Source: Fen-1245 sp963835535 (GTDB lineage Bacteria; Gemmatimonadota; Gemmatimonadetes; Gemmatimonadales; JACORV01). From it: a DNA stretch of 64,000 nt. The notes beneath the pieces are model-generated. The model made no database searches. It was given only the letters and a program-made list of their open reading frames with translations, and was not told the DNA's origin. How positions within the stretch are numbered: the stretch's first letter is position 1; every line of letters starts with the position of its first letter. Location: positions 372,001 to 436,000 of the forward strand of contig CAWIFL010000005.1 of assembly GCA_963835535.1 (NCBI GenBank). Direction: 5' to 3'. This document shows positions 17,110 to 25,146 of the stretch, in pieces. The position numbers and the translations under genes are program-made.

Positions 17110-17221
17110 TGTGAAGGCGGAGTCGGGCAGGCAGCTACCCGACCGGGATCAGCGACCGAGTGTGCAACTTCACCCGGTGATTGTGTGCAATCTCAAACCG
17201 GTGATGACAAGGGGCGCCACC

Positions 17222-18703
17222 ATGTATGATATTGTTTCCTATGGAGCCGATCCAACCGGGGCCACCGACAGTACCGCCGCGATTCAAGCGGCGATCAATG
17301 CCGCGAGTGCGGCTGGTGGTGGGACGGTGCACGTTCCTGAAGGCACGTTTACCGTAACGGGAATCTACTCCGCGCAGGTCTGCATCGCTATTCCCGATAA
17401 TATCCATATCCAAGGCGAAAACTGGCTGACATCCATTATCCAGATCGCATCCGGCCAAACGGGATTCTTGTACATGTTGATCAACAAGAATGCCGCTGAC
17501 GGCAAGACCGGGACCGCGCGCTGGAATACGGGGATTGTCATTCGTGATGTACAACTAACCTCTAAGACCGTCGGCCCGCTGGCGGCGGGAAACACGCATA
17601 ATGGAATCTACTTCTGGCCATGCTCACAGTCGCTTATCGAGCACTGTTATGTTCATGATCTACCCGGAGACGGCTCGACCGAGCATTTTGGAATGGAAGT
17701 CTGGGGTGATGATAGCGGCACGTCGAGCAACGTTCACGACATCCACGCGACGGCAATGCGATTCAATCGTGTCGTGAACTGCGGAAGTGGTATTGGAGTA
17801 GCCAACGCGACAAACGTAGATATCGTCGGCAACGAGTGCTATAACAACACAAACACTCAGGGGATTACGTGTAGCTCCGCGGTTGCCGGAAGCCCGTGCG
17901 CGGACATTAGAATCGCGCACAATCTCTTGTATTACAATGGAAACGGTATTGAGCTGGAGAATACGGCTGCTGTTGTCTCAGGTAATATCAGCCACAACAA
18001 TGTTCTTGCCGGGATTCGCATAACATCCGGCTCAAGCAATTGCGTTGTTGTTGGGAACATCGTCTACGGCAACAACACCCAGAATTCCCCGGGGGTAATA
18101 AATTCCGGGATTGTTCTAGATCACATTGCCGCTGTTCCAAGAGACAACGTCGTCATGGGCAATAGATGCTTCGACTATCTTGGCGCAACGGGAACGCAAC
18201 TGTATGGTATTGGCCAGGACACTGCGGTTCAAGGCTCGAACAATCTCATCGTGAACAACGACTGCCGAGGGAACAAGACGGCGGATACGCTGAACGTTAC
18301 TTCCCCATTGATGCTTGTCTACGCAGGGGGAGTATACAATCTGACGGGTGCAGATGCAGTGATTACCGGACTTACCACGACTGTGACCTTGGACACAGAT
18401 TCCCTCGTTCTTGCGGTATTCAATTGTAATCTTGACTGGACCACCGGTACCGCTGCAGGAAACCTCGGAGACGACTTTCAGGCCCACGTTCGACTGAATG
18501 GTGTCGGGGCATCACTCGTCGCCATTGCCAGATGTGATGTTGCTGGAAACGGAAAGCAGCCGGTATCTCTCCAGTGGTATCGTTCGCTTGCGGCGGGAAC
18601 GTACACGGTGGATGTTGCAGCGCACAACACCGCGGGAGCCAGAGGACAGTTGAATGGGTTCTGTTTGACGATTCATCTGATACCCGCGCAGCAATGGAGT
18701 TGA
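17222..18703 (+). CDS. Pectate_lyase_3-type parallel beta-helix protein
   Basis: A 493-aa protein. It starts (ATG 17222) directly with the family signature YDIVSYGADPTGATDSTAAI, followed by the AI.AA...GG.V.VP.G.Y pattern. Residues ~60-380 form a right-handed beta-helix with repeated (I/V)...N.(I/V)..N rungs (VVGNIVYGNN, VMGNRCFDYL, NLIVNNDC). The last ~110 residues form a beta-sandwich like those of carbohydrate-binding or tail-spike ends. It has no signal peptide, because IS21 copy 2 ends only 12 bp upstream. The gene has therefore probably lost its native 5' end or now uses IS-borne expression signals. It is clearly more AT-rich than its neighbours, a sign of transfer, possibly from phage. 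Substrate unknown. Confidence 0.8.
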   Translation: MYDIVSYGADPTGATDSTAAIQAAINAASAAGGGTVHVPEGTFTVTGIYSAQVCIAIPDNIHIQGENWLTSIIQIASGQTGFLYMLINKNAADGKTGTARWNTGIVIRDVQLTSKTVGPLAAGNTHNGIYFWPCSQSLIEHCYVHDLPGDGSTEHFGMEVWGDDSGTSSNVHDIHATAMRFNRVVNCGSGIGVANATNVDIVGNECYNNTNTQGITCSSAVAGSPCADIRIAHNLLYYNGNGIELENTAAVVSGNISHNNVLAGIRITSGSSNCVVVGNIVYGNNTQNSPGVINSGIVLDHIAAVPRDNVVMGNRCFDYLGATGTQLYGIGQDTAVQGSNNLIVNNDCRGNKTADTLNVTSPLMLVYAGGVYNLTGADAVITGLTTTVTLDTDSLVLAVFNCNLDWTTGTAAGNLGDDFQAHVRLNGVGASLVAIARCDVAGNGKQPVSLQWYRSLAAGTYTVDVAAHNTAGARGQLNGFCLTIHLIPAQQWS

Positions 18704-18710
18704 CCCGGCG

Positions 18711-19010
18711 CTCTCAACGGGTCGTCGCAACAGTCTGGGCGAACGTCTCTGATGGTGTCCTCCAGTCGAGCGTGAAGCCGGAGCGGCTGCGGGAGTGGCG
18801 CCGGCAGTTGGGGCCGGAGCTGGCCCCGGCGCCGCGGAGCGAGGCCGAGTAGCTGGCGCGGTTGCGGCGCGAGAACGCCACGCTGCGCCAAGAGAAGGAG
18901 TTCCTGGGAAAAGCGGCGGCGGCGGAATCTGGCGGCGCGGGCCGTCGAGGAGGCGCTGCTCACGCTATGATCGAAGCGATCCACCGGGCCAGGCGGCGGC
19001 GCTACGGGAG
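18711..19010 (+). pseudogene. IS3-family orfA/orfB remnant
   Basis: In one frame KPERLREWRRQLG, then a stop at 18850-18852, then LRRENATLRQEKEFLGKAAA: the end of an IS3 orfA with its leucine-zipper heptads. The start of an orfB (MIEAIHRARRRRYGS) follows without its catalytic part. No terminal repeats are seen. It is squeezed between the beta-helix gene and the RCC1 gene. Confidence 0.75.
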
Positions 19011-19084
19011 CACGCCGGGGGATCGGCGCGTCGGAAGGCGCGGGCACACGCGGGGCGATGAAGCCGGGTGCGGAGCCGCGCACG

Positions 19085-20581
19085 TTAGGGGCTGGATACT
19101 CGCACCGGGACACTGCTGGTGGTCGTCGAGCCGGTGCCCAGTTCGCCGGAGTTATTGGCCCCCCAGCAGTAGGCCGCGCCGCTGGTCGTCACACCGCAGG
19201 TGTGGAACTCCCCGGCGCTCACGGCCGCGAAGGTGAGCGCGCCCGCGACCGCCACGGGCGTGCTGCTGATGGTGAGCGTTCCGTTGCCCAGTTCGCCGGA
19301 GCCGTTGTACCCCCAGCAGTAGGCTCCTCCAGTCATCGTCACGCCGCAGGCGTGGGAGGCCACGCTCACGGCCGCGAAGGTGAGCCCGCCCGCGACCTCC
19401 ACGGGCGTGCTGCTGTTGGTGGTCGAGCCGTTGCCCAGTTCGCCGGAGCCGTTGGCCCCCCAGCAGTAGCCCGCGCCGCCGGTCGTCACGCCGCAGCTGT
19501 AGTAGTACCCGGCGCTCACGGCCGCGAAGGTAAGCCCGCCCACGACCGCCACGGGCGCGCGGCTGCTGGTCGTCGAGCCGTTGCCCAGTTGGCCGGAGAG
19601 GTTGAACCCCCAGCAGTAGGCCGCGCCGCCGGTGGTCACACCGCAGGTGTGGTAGAACCCGGCGCTCACGGCCGCGAAGGTGAGCCCGCCCGCGACCGCC
19701 ACGGGCACAGGGCTGCTGTCGCTGGTCGAGCCGTTGCCCAGTTCGCCGGAGGGGTTGTCCCCCCAGCAGTAGGCCGCGCCGCCGGTGGTCACACCGCAGG
19801 TATGGGCGCCCCCGGCGCTCACGGCCGCGAAGGTGAGGCCCCCCGACACCGCCACGGGTGTGCCGCTGGGGCTGGTCGAGCCGTTGCCCAGTTCGCCGTA
19901 GCCGTTGTCCCCCCAGCAGTAGGTCCCGCCGCCGGTCGTCACGCCGCAGGCGTGGGAGTACCCAGCGCTCACGGCCGCGAAGGTGAGCGCGCCCGCAACC
20001 GGCACCGGCACAGGGCTGCAGGGAACAGACGTGGTGTATGGCGGGCATGGACCGATGGCCACGGAAGTACCAAGCTGGCCGGAGCTATTGTCCCCCCAGC
20101 AGTAGGCCGCGCCGCCCGTCGTCACGCCGCAGGTGTGGGAGTACCCAGCGCTCACGGCCGCGAAGCCGGGAACGACGTTGAACGCCGCGCTGATCGCTCC
20201 GATCAATCCGGCGCCGGAAGCCGTCAACGTGTAGCCCGTCCCCACCTTGTCCACTGTCAGAGTGCCGAAGGTCGCCACTCCACTGACGGCCGTGACCGTC
20301 GTGGTGCCCCAAAGGGTCCCGCCGCCGGGGTTGTCCCGGATCGCGACCGTGATGCTGCTGGTCGCGCCGGTTACCGTGTTCCCCGACCCATCCTGGATCG
20401 CCACCACCACGGCTGGGCTGATCGCGGCGCCGGCCGTCACGCTCGTGGGCTGGACCGTGAAGGCCAGTGCTGGGGCCGGGGGGCTTGTGGACTCCACGCT
20501 ACCGCACGCGGATCCCACTGCGAGAGGGACGACGGCCGAGGATACGGCGATGAGTAGGCGTGCTGGGCGCGCAGTCTTCAT
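19085..20581 (-). CDS. RCC1-repeat lipoprotein 2
   Basis: A 498-aa lipoprotein (signal ...VVPLAVGSAC, lipobox cysteine near residue 26). ATG 20581 is preferred to the in-frame GTG 20593 because a GGAG lies 11 bases upstream. Residues ~35-130 form a filamin/Big-like Ig domain (QPTSVTAGAAISPAVVVAIQD...). Seven RCC1 units with the pattern HTCGVTTGGAAYCWG.N.SGELGNGS follow, one with a 12-residue insertion (PCPPYTTSVPCS). The DNA repeats are close enough to recombine. It is a passenger of the composite transposon and paralogous to the protein at 10814. Confidence 0.86.
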   Translation of the reverse strand: MKTARPARLLIAVSSAVVPLAVGSACGSVESTSPPAPALAFTVQPTSVTAGAAISPAVVVAIQDGSGNTVTGATSSITVAIRDNPGGGTLWGTTTVTAVSGVATFGTLTVDKVGTGYTLTASGAGLIGAISAAFNVVPGFAAVSAGYSHTCGVTTGGAAYCWGDNSSGQLGTSVAIGPCPPYTTSVPCSPVPVPVAGALTFAAVSAGYSHACGVTTGGGTYCWGDNGYGELGNGSTSPSGTPVAVSGGLTFAAVSAGGAHTCGVTTGGAAYCWGDNPSGELGNGSTSDSSPVPVAVAGGLTFAAVSAGFYHTCGVTTGGAAYCWGFNLSGQLGNGSTTSSRAPVAVVGGLTFAAVSAGYYYSCGVTTGGAGYCWGANGSGELGNGSTTNSSTPVEVAGGLTFAAVSVASHACGVTMTGGAYCWGYNGSGELGNGTLTISSTPVAVAGALTFAAVSAGEFHTCGVTTSGAAYCWGANNSGELGTGSTTTSSVPVRVSSP

Positions 20582-20805
20582 CACGGCTGCCACTCCGTTC
20601 CGTCAGATGATCGGGCAGACCCCCCACCAATACCTATAGCCCAGGCGACAGCATCGCAACCGGGCCTCCAGCTCCGCCGGACTGCCCGTGTGGTGCCATG
20701 GATCGGAGGCTACCACCCGCGTGCCTGTGGACGTGATGTCAACACCGGATGAAATTGCACACTTCCACCGGTTGAAATTGCACACACGGGGAGAGGGGAC
20801 GAGCC

Positions 20806-21645
20806 TCACGGCGTGAGGGCCTCCTGGGCCCGGCGGCGGCCCTTGGCAGTGGCGGGCTCGGCGGGCTGCCCGCGGCGATGGAGCACGCTGTAGAGCTCGG
20901 CGTGCTGGCGCATCCGGTAGCTGTTGCCCCGGATGTTGACGATGTGGCAGTGGTGGACCAGGCGGTCGATCAAGGCCCCGGCCATGACGTCGTCGCCGAA
21001 GACCTCGCCCCACTCGTCGAAGCCCTTGTTGGAGGTGAGGACGGTGGCGCCGGTCTCGTAGCGGCGGCTCATGAGGTTGAAGAACAGCATGGCCCCGGTG
21101 CGGCTGATCGGCAGGTAGCCGATCTCGTCCACGACGAGGAGGGCCGGGAAGACGAGGGTCTTGAGGCGGTGGGTGAGGTGCCCCGCCTGCTGCGCCTCTT
21201 CGAGTGAGGTGATGAGATCCGCGAGGGTGCCGTAGTAGACCCGCCGGCCACTCTGGGCGGTCGCGATCGCCAGGCTGATGGCGAGGTGGGTTTTCCCGAC
21301 CCCGGGGGGGCCCAGGAGCACGACATTCTCCTTGCGCTCGACGAAGCCGAGGGTGTGGAGGCTGTCGATCTGCTCGCGCTTCAGCGAGGGCTGGAAGGCG
21401 AAGTCGAAATCGGCCAGGGTCTTCACGGCGGGCAGGCGCGAGGAGCGCATGGCGGCCTGCAGCCGGCGGGCATTGCGCAGACCGATCTGCGCCCCGAGCA
21501 GCGCTTCGAGCGCGGCTGGGGCGGGCAAGGTGCCGCCGTCGAGCTGGCGCAGGACGTCGTCGAGGGCTTCCAGCGCGCCGGGCATCTTGAGGTCGGCCAG
21601 CTGCGCGCGGAGCCGGTCGCGGAGCGAGGCGGCGGTCGGCGTCAT
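20806..21645 (-). CDS. istB: IstB ATPase of IS21 copy 3
   Basis: A 279-aa protein identical to the copy-2 protein except Met for Ile in SYRMRQHAE. Walker A GPPGVGKTH, Walker B VVDEIGYLP and the SNKGF motif are intact. ATG 21645 overlaps the istA stop by 4 nt. Confidence 0.94.
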   Translation of the reverse strand: MTPTAASLRDRLRAQLADLKMPGALEALDDVLRQLDGGTLPAPAALEALLGAQIGLRNARRLQAAMRSSRLPAVKTLADFDFAFQPSLKREQIDSLHTLGFVERKENVVLLGPPGVGKTHLAISLAIATAQSGRRVYYGTLADLITSLEEAQQAGHLTHRLKTLVFPALLVVDEIGYLPISRTGAMLFFNLMSRRYETGATVLTSNKGFDEWGEVFGDDVMAGALIDRLVHHCHIVNIRGNSYRMRQHAELYSVLHRRGQPAEPATAKGRRRAQEALTP

Positions 21646-22709
21646 CCGGCGGCCTCGGCGAGGACGGCGTAGGTGCGCAGCGAGCGGTGCTCGACCGTGA
21701 GCAGGGGGCGGGCCAGCGCGGGATCCGCGAGGTGCGGGGACCGGGTCGGCGGCAGCAGGCCGAGGCTGTGGTAGGGCCGGCTCGCGAGGGGCTGCAGGGT
21801 GGCGCGCTCGTCGCGCTCGAAGCGCGTCCGGGGGACTGCTCCGGTCGTGCCGTGGATCCGGGCATTGGCGGTCGCGTCGAGCCAGCGCTGGGCCTGGGCC
21901 TCGAGATCGGCGTCCCCGAGGAAGTCGCGCCCGTACGTGAAATTGCCGCGGACGTAGCTCACGGGGCGCTCGACCTTGCCCTTGGTCTGGGCGCGGTAGG
22001 GGCGGCAGGCGCGGATCCGGAAGCCCCAGTGGCGGGCGAAGCGGAGGAACTCGGCGTTTTCGAGCAGCCGACCGCCGTCGGGGCGGCCGTCCTCGACGAT
22101 CACAGCCTTCATCTGGTCGAAGAGCAGCTCGCGCGGCACGCCACCGTAGTACGTAAAGGCGGCTTCGAGGCCCGCGATCACGGTGGCCATCGTCTGGCGG
22201 GGGTAGAAGCGCAGCCACAGGAGGCGGGAATAGCCCAGCACCACGAGCAGCGCGTGGCGTTTGCCCCAGGGAAAGCGAAAGTCCGCGAAGTCCACCTGGG
22301 CCTGCAGGCCCGGCGCCGTCTCGAAGCGGATGACCGGCTCCGGCTCAGGGCGGGGCCGGACGCGGGCCACGTAGTCCCGCAGCTGCGTGATGCCACCGGC
22401 ATAGCCCGCCGCGCGCACCTCGTCGAAGAGGCGGACGCCGCTCAGCTCGGGGTAGGTCCCGAGCCGCGTCTCGATGATCGGCTTGTAGGGCTCCAGCTTG
22501 GCCGGCCGGCTCAGGCGCACGCGCGGCGCCGCCCCGCTCAGGTCGCGGTCCAGCTGGCCGGTCGCGACCCAGTGGTAGACAATCCGTCGGCTGACGCCGA
22601 GCTGGCGGGCGATGGCCCGCTTCGAGAGGCCCTGATCAAGCAAATGTCGCAGCAGCACCAGTCGCTCCCATCCGTACACGGGCGTCTCCCCGCACGCAGG
22701 AAGACGCAA
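21642..22709 (-). CDS. istA: IstA transposase of IS21 copy 3
   Basis: A 355-aa transposase and the only intact istA of this IS type here. The HTH lies at ~32-55 (LSKRAIARQLGVSRRIVYHW). The catalytic Asp-Asp-Glu residues fall in QVDFADFR (~145), LLFDQMKAVI (~202) and GKVERPVSY (~250). The N-terminal MRLPACGETP may be vector-like upstream coding, with translation from VYGWERL also possible. Confidence 0.94.
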   Translation of the reverse strand: MRLPACGETPVYGWERLVLLRHLLDQGLSKRAIARQLGVSRRIVYHWVATGQLDRDLSGAAPRVRLSRPAKLEPYKPIIETRLGTYPELSGVRLFDEVRAAGYAGGITQLRDYVARVRPRPEPEPVIRFETAPGLQAQVDFADFRFPWGKRHALLVVLGYSRLLWLRFYPRQTMATVIAGLEAAFTYYGGVPRELLFDQMKAVIVEDGRPDGGRLLENAEFLRFARHWGFRIRACRPYRAQTKGKVERPVSYVRGNFTYGRDFLGDADLEAQAQRWLDATANARIHGTTGAVPRTRFERDERATLQPLASRPYHSLGLLPPTRSPHLADPALARPLLTVEHRSLRTYAVLAEAAG

Positions 22710-22810
22710 TGTGAAGGCGGAGTCGGGCAGGCAGCTACCCGACCGGGATCAGCGACCGAGTGTGCAACTTCACCCGGTGATTGTGTGCAATCTCAAACCG
22801 GTGATGACAA

Positions 22811-23162
22811 TCAGTAGGTTCCGTGTTCGATTTGCGGGCGGCGCGCTGGCGGCAACGGGGGCGGCTTCGCGACGAGCTTAGCCGCCTTGCGTCGGCCCCG
22901 AGCCTCAGACGGGGGGCTCACCTCACCGGATACAGGGAGAAGCCCCTGATACTGCTCTTGTGTTACGAGCGGCCGGCGCGGGCTCATCTCCACCGGGCGC
23001 GGGAGTCCCTTGAGCGGGTTGCGCTCCAAGAGCACTATACACCTCTCCCGCGCGAACGTGGCCCAATTCAGCACCGCGAGAAGGAACTTAAGATCATACG
23101 CGATTATACGGTTACGAACGGCCGCCCATGCACGCGGCCGGGCCGTCGAATCGCCCCCTCCT
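22811..23162 (-). pseudogene. Remnant of a second tyrosine recombinase
   Basis: On the minus strand, GGGDSTARPRAW...RIIAYDLKFLLAVLNWA...LLERNPLKGLP...TQEQYQGL is collinear with the middle of the island integrase (RIITYDLKFLHSVLNWA...LLDRNPLRG...TAAQYHAL). Both the N-terminal domain and the catalytic domain are missing, and a stop lies at the upstream edge. The composite transposon inserted at its downstream edge, with the stop TGA falling in the target duplication. It is a relic of an earlier, related element. Confidence 0.75.
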
Positions 23163-23399
23163 CAACTCCTGTCGATTGCCGGCCGATACTATAGGGCGGT
23201 GGTCTCCGCGCCGTCGCGCCATCGGGCATCGGCACGCGGTCTGAACTGATTATGGAGAGAGCCTGGCGGTCCTCAAGCCGCGCTGGGGCTACCGGCTAAA
23301 CCCGACGAATCGGTAGGAATGCCTGGATCAAGAAGTGGGGTCACGTCATCGGCGTACACAGCAACTTGGCGGTGAGCTCAACGAGATGCCTCCTATGGC

Positions 23400-23481
23400 G
23401 CCTAACAAAGTGCGCCTCAGCGACGGGCCGGCTGCGAGCCCGCTAGGAACCACCAACCAGCCTTATCTCGGAGCGTTAGGC
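23400..23481 (-). repeat. attC-like site A (low confidence)
   Basis: GCCTAAC and GTTAGGC, matching the RYYYAAC/GTTRRRY boxes of integron attC sites, lie 82 bp apart around a partial stem (AGC.GGGC with GCCCGCT). The flanking CGCCCGCCTAACGC is shared with site B. Arm pairing next to the boxes is poor. It overlaps the 3' end of the lipoprotein frame. Confidence 0.35.
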
Positions 23482-24040
23482 GGGCGTCACGCGGCCGTGC
23501 ACGCCGCTGCAGGCGCTGGCTAAGCAGCGCGCTCAGCGCGGACTGAGGCCGTACCAGTGTAAAGGTGCCGGTGACCGGAATGAGAACGAGAGTGGTGTCG
23601 CCATTAGGCCAGAAGCGAACGTTGTCGGACGCTGTGCCACCCCAGAGGTCGCCGCTGGCACGGCCAACAAGCGCGATGGAATCCGGGTAGATGCCCGTTC
23701 CCAGTCGCAAGTCACCAGTGGCGCTAACGACGCCGCTGAACGTCTGCGGATCGGGGAAGCCATACTCAAATAGGCCGGGGATACTGGCCCGGTCCTGACA
23801 GCCCAAACCACCTTGGGAAAACGTGTAGGGGCCGGACAGGAGAGAGTCGGTCTGAGTGAGGGTTAGCTCTAGGACGCCCAGGCACGTGGACGTAGCGGAG
23901 TCTGCCTGAGCGGCTCCGGACAAGGAGAGGACGAGGTACCACTGCCCAGCCAGGTTAGGCGGTTTCGGCGCGGTAGGCTCGCTACCGCATCCGCACGCAA
24001 GGATGCAACCAAGGGCCACCAGCGAGCCGAACCGCGTCAT
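23417..24040 (-). CDS. Small lipoprotein (lipocalin-like, hypothetical)
   Basis: A 207-aa protein with a lipoprotein signal (MTRFGSLVALGCILAC) followed by GSEPTAPKPPNLAGQW. The body reads GQWYLVLSL...C.G.LELTLTQTDSLLSGPYTF...FSGVVSATGDL...GTFTLVR, a small beta-barrel pattern common in soil-bacterium lipoproteins. After GTFTLVRPQ the last ~45 residues are low in structure and run into the attC-like site A. The natural end may therefore be earlier, with a lost stop. It starts 32 bp after site B, the spacing expected for a cassette gene. Confidence 0.68.
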   Translation of the reverse strand: MTRFGSLVALGCILACGCGSEPTAPKPPNLAGQWYLVLSLSGAAQADSATSTCLGVLELTLTQTDSLLSGPYTFSQGGLGCQDRASIPGLFEYGFPDPQTFSGVVSATGDLRLGTGIYPDSIALVGRASGDLWGGTASDNVRFWPNGDTTLVLIPVTGTFTLVRPQSALSALLSQRLQRRARPRDARLTLRDKAGWWFLAGSQPARR

Positions 24041-24071
24041 AGAGTCGCTCCCGATGTCACAGGGACGCGCG

Positions 24072-24232
24072 GCCTAACTACAACTATGCCGGAGCTCGCA
24101 GCCTAATTCCAATCCTGCATCCCTGACCGTGCAGCGCAATGGCCCAAGCCGCAAGGAGTGGGACCGCTGCCGCCCCGGAGTCGGACTGTCGAAACGCTGC
24201 GAGGCCTCCAGTCTAGCACGCAGGCGTTAGGC
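24072..24232 (-). repeat. attC-like site B (low confidence)
   Basis: GCCTAAC/GTTAGGC boxes lie 161 bp apart, with a second GTTAGGC at 24237-24243. Inside, GGAGCTCGCAGC (24091-24102) pairs over 12 bp with GCTGCGAG.CTCC at 24196-24209, leaving two extrahelical bases (GC), the kind of bulge attC sites use. The spacers to the boxes are longer than usual. Confidence 0.4.
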
Positions 24233-24243
24233 GGGCGTTAGGC

Positions 24244-24558
24244 CCCCAGGCGCCAGGCCACTGCAAGGGATCTGAGTGAGAAGCTTGGCTTTGCCGCCCC
24301 CAGGGCCAGAATTCTGGCGCGATCACGTTCGGGGGTGTACGAGTGGCGTGCTCGGCTGCGAATCCCGCTGGCGGCCCACTCCCCGTGCAGCGACCAAGCA
24401 AGCCGTGAGGAGGTCTGCACGCTGATAACATGGTCAGGCTATTTGCCTCCGGGGCCATGTTCGCGGGTGTCGGTTACCGCAGTCGACGATTTCACACGTA
24501 GACGGACCTCCGAAAAGGACATCACATCCCAAGGGTCGTTCCACCGAATGCACCGGCA
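24244..24558. other. Intergenic stretch upstream of the deaminase gene
   Basis: No gene is supported. A short minus-strand open frame (about 24213-24458) has no signal or motif and stops inside the attC-like site. A weak AT-rich patch near 24420-24450 could hold a promoter for the deaminase. Confidence 0.4.
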
Positions 24559-25146
24559 GTGAGGGCCAGCGAGAGGCAGCTCATGTTGAGAGCGATCGAT
24601 CTCGCGAGAAAGTGCAGGAGCGAGCCGGGAAGGATCTCACCAAAGGTCGGGGCAATCGTCGCTCGTGATGGCAAGGTGATTGGAGAGGCTTTTCGCGGGC
24701 AGCGGGCGCCTGGGGAGCACGCGGAGTTCACATTACTGGAAGGCAAACTAGCGAACCGCACTCTGGCAGGCGCGACGCTCTTCACTACTCTGGAACCGTG
24801 CACGTCGCGGAATCATCCGAAGATTCCCTGTGCTGACCGGATCGTCGAGCGGCGGATCAAACGCGTGGTGATCGGCGTTCTCGATCCCAACTATCGGATC
24901 TGCGGCCGTGGGGAGCGGAGGCTTCGCGCTGCTGGAATCGAGATCGCTCGGTTCGATCCCGATCTGATGACCCAGATTGAGGAGTTGAACAGGGACTTCG
25001 AGCGAGAGCACACCTCCGGGGTGAGGCGACGGCGCACGCCGGCTGAGACCACCGATCCCGTGATGCATGGTGAGACGGGCCCGGAACGGCCATCGGATCG
25101 GATACACGAAGAGCGGAGACAAGGTGGAATGGGTTCTCGACGATGA
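24559..25146 (+). CDS. RibD-like zinc-dependent nucleoside/nucleotide deaminase
   Basis: A 195-aa member of the cytidine/pyrimidine deaminase fold, closest in motif to the RibD N-terminal domain. The zinc site is complete: HAE at ~54-56 (GEHAEFTLLE) and P-C-x8-C at ~78-89 (LEPCTSRNHPKIPC). GVLDPNYRICGRG replaces the riboflavin-type G..DPNP.V.G.G. It stands alone, with no RibD reductase domain and no rib genes nearby, so a role in riboflavin synthesis is unlikely. The substrate could be a nucleotide, tRNA or DNA base. Start GTG 24559; ATG 24583 is an alternative. The next gene overlaps its 3' end in another frame. Confidence 0.82.
   Translation: MRASERQLMLRAIDLARKCRSEPGRISPKVGAIVARDGKVIGEAFRGQRAPGEHAEFTLLEGKLANRTLAGATLFTTLEPCTSRNHPKIPCADRIVERRIKRVVIGVLDPNYRICGRGERRLRAAGIEIARFDPDLMTQIEELNRDFEREHTSGVRRRRTPAETTDPVMHGETGPERPSDRIHEERRQGGMGSRR

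Larger units (their letters stand above)
15138..17209 (-). mobile_element. IS21-family insertion sequence, copy 2
   Basis: 2072 bp with TGT/ACA termini. Each end carries two tandem sub-repeats of the type CACCGG.TGA.(A/G)TTGCACAC in inverted orientation. It differs from copy 3 by one substitution (T15312 against C20911) and one deleted base in istA near 16829. The near identity implies recent duplication or gene conversion. Confidence 0.93.
15138..22809. mobile_element. IS21 composite transposon (~7.7 kb)
   Basis: Two nearly identical IS21 copies in the same orientation bracket 3.5 kb of passenger DNA (beta-helix gene, IS3 remnant, RCC1 lipoprotein 2). The outermost flanks are the same 5 bp, ATCAG (15133-15137 and 22810-22814), while the inner flanks differ (AGGGG after copy 2, ACGTGA before copy 3). 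This is what a single transposition of the whole unit would leave. The right-hand copy has intact istA and istB and could have driven the move. Confidence 0.8.
20737..22809 (-). mobile_element. IS21-family insertion sequence, copy 3 (intact)
   Basis: 2073 bp with the same ends as copy 2 and both open frames uninterrupted. It is the likely active partner. Its right flank ATCAG repeats the left flank of copy 2; its own left flank does not match, as expected for the inner edge of a composite element. Confidence 0.94.

Noticed and set aside
19085..20160. Regularly spaced DNA repeats that could suggest a CRISPR array or satellite
   Set aside because: The ~150-bp period equals one RCC1 unit in an open frame with a lipoprotein signal. 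There are no unique spacers and no cas genes.
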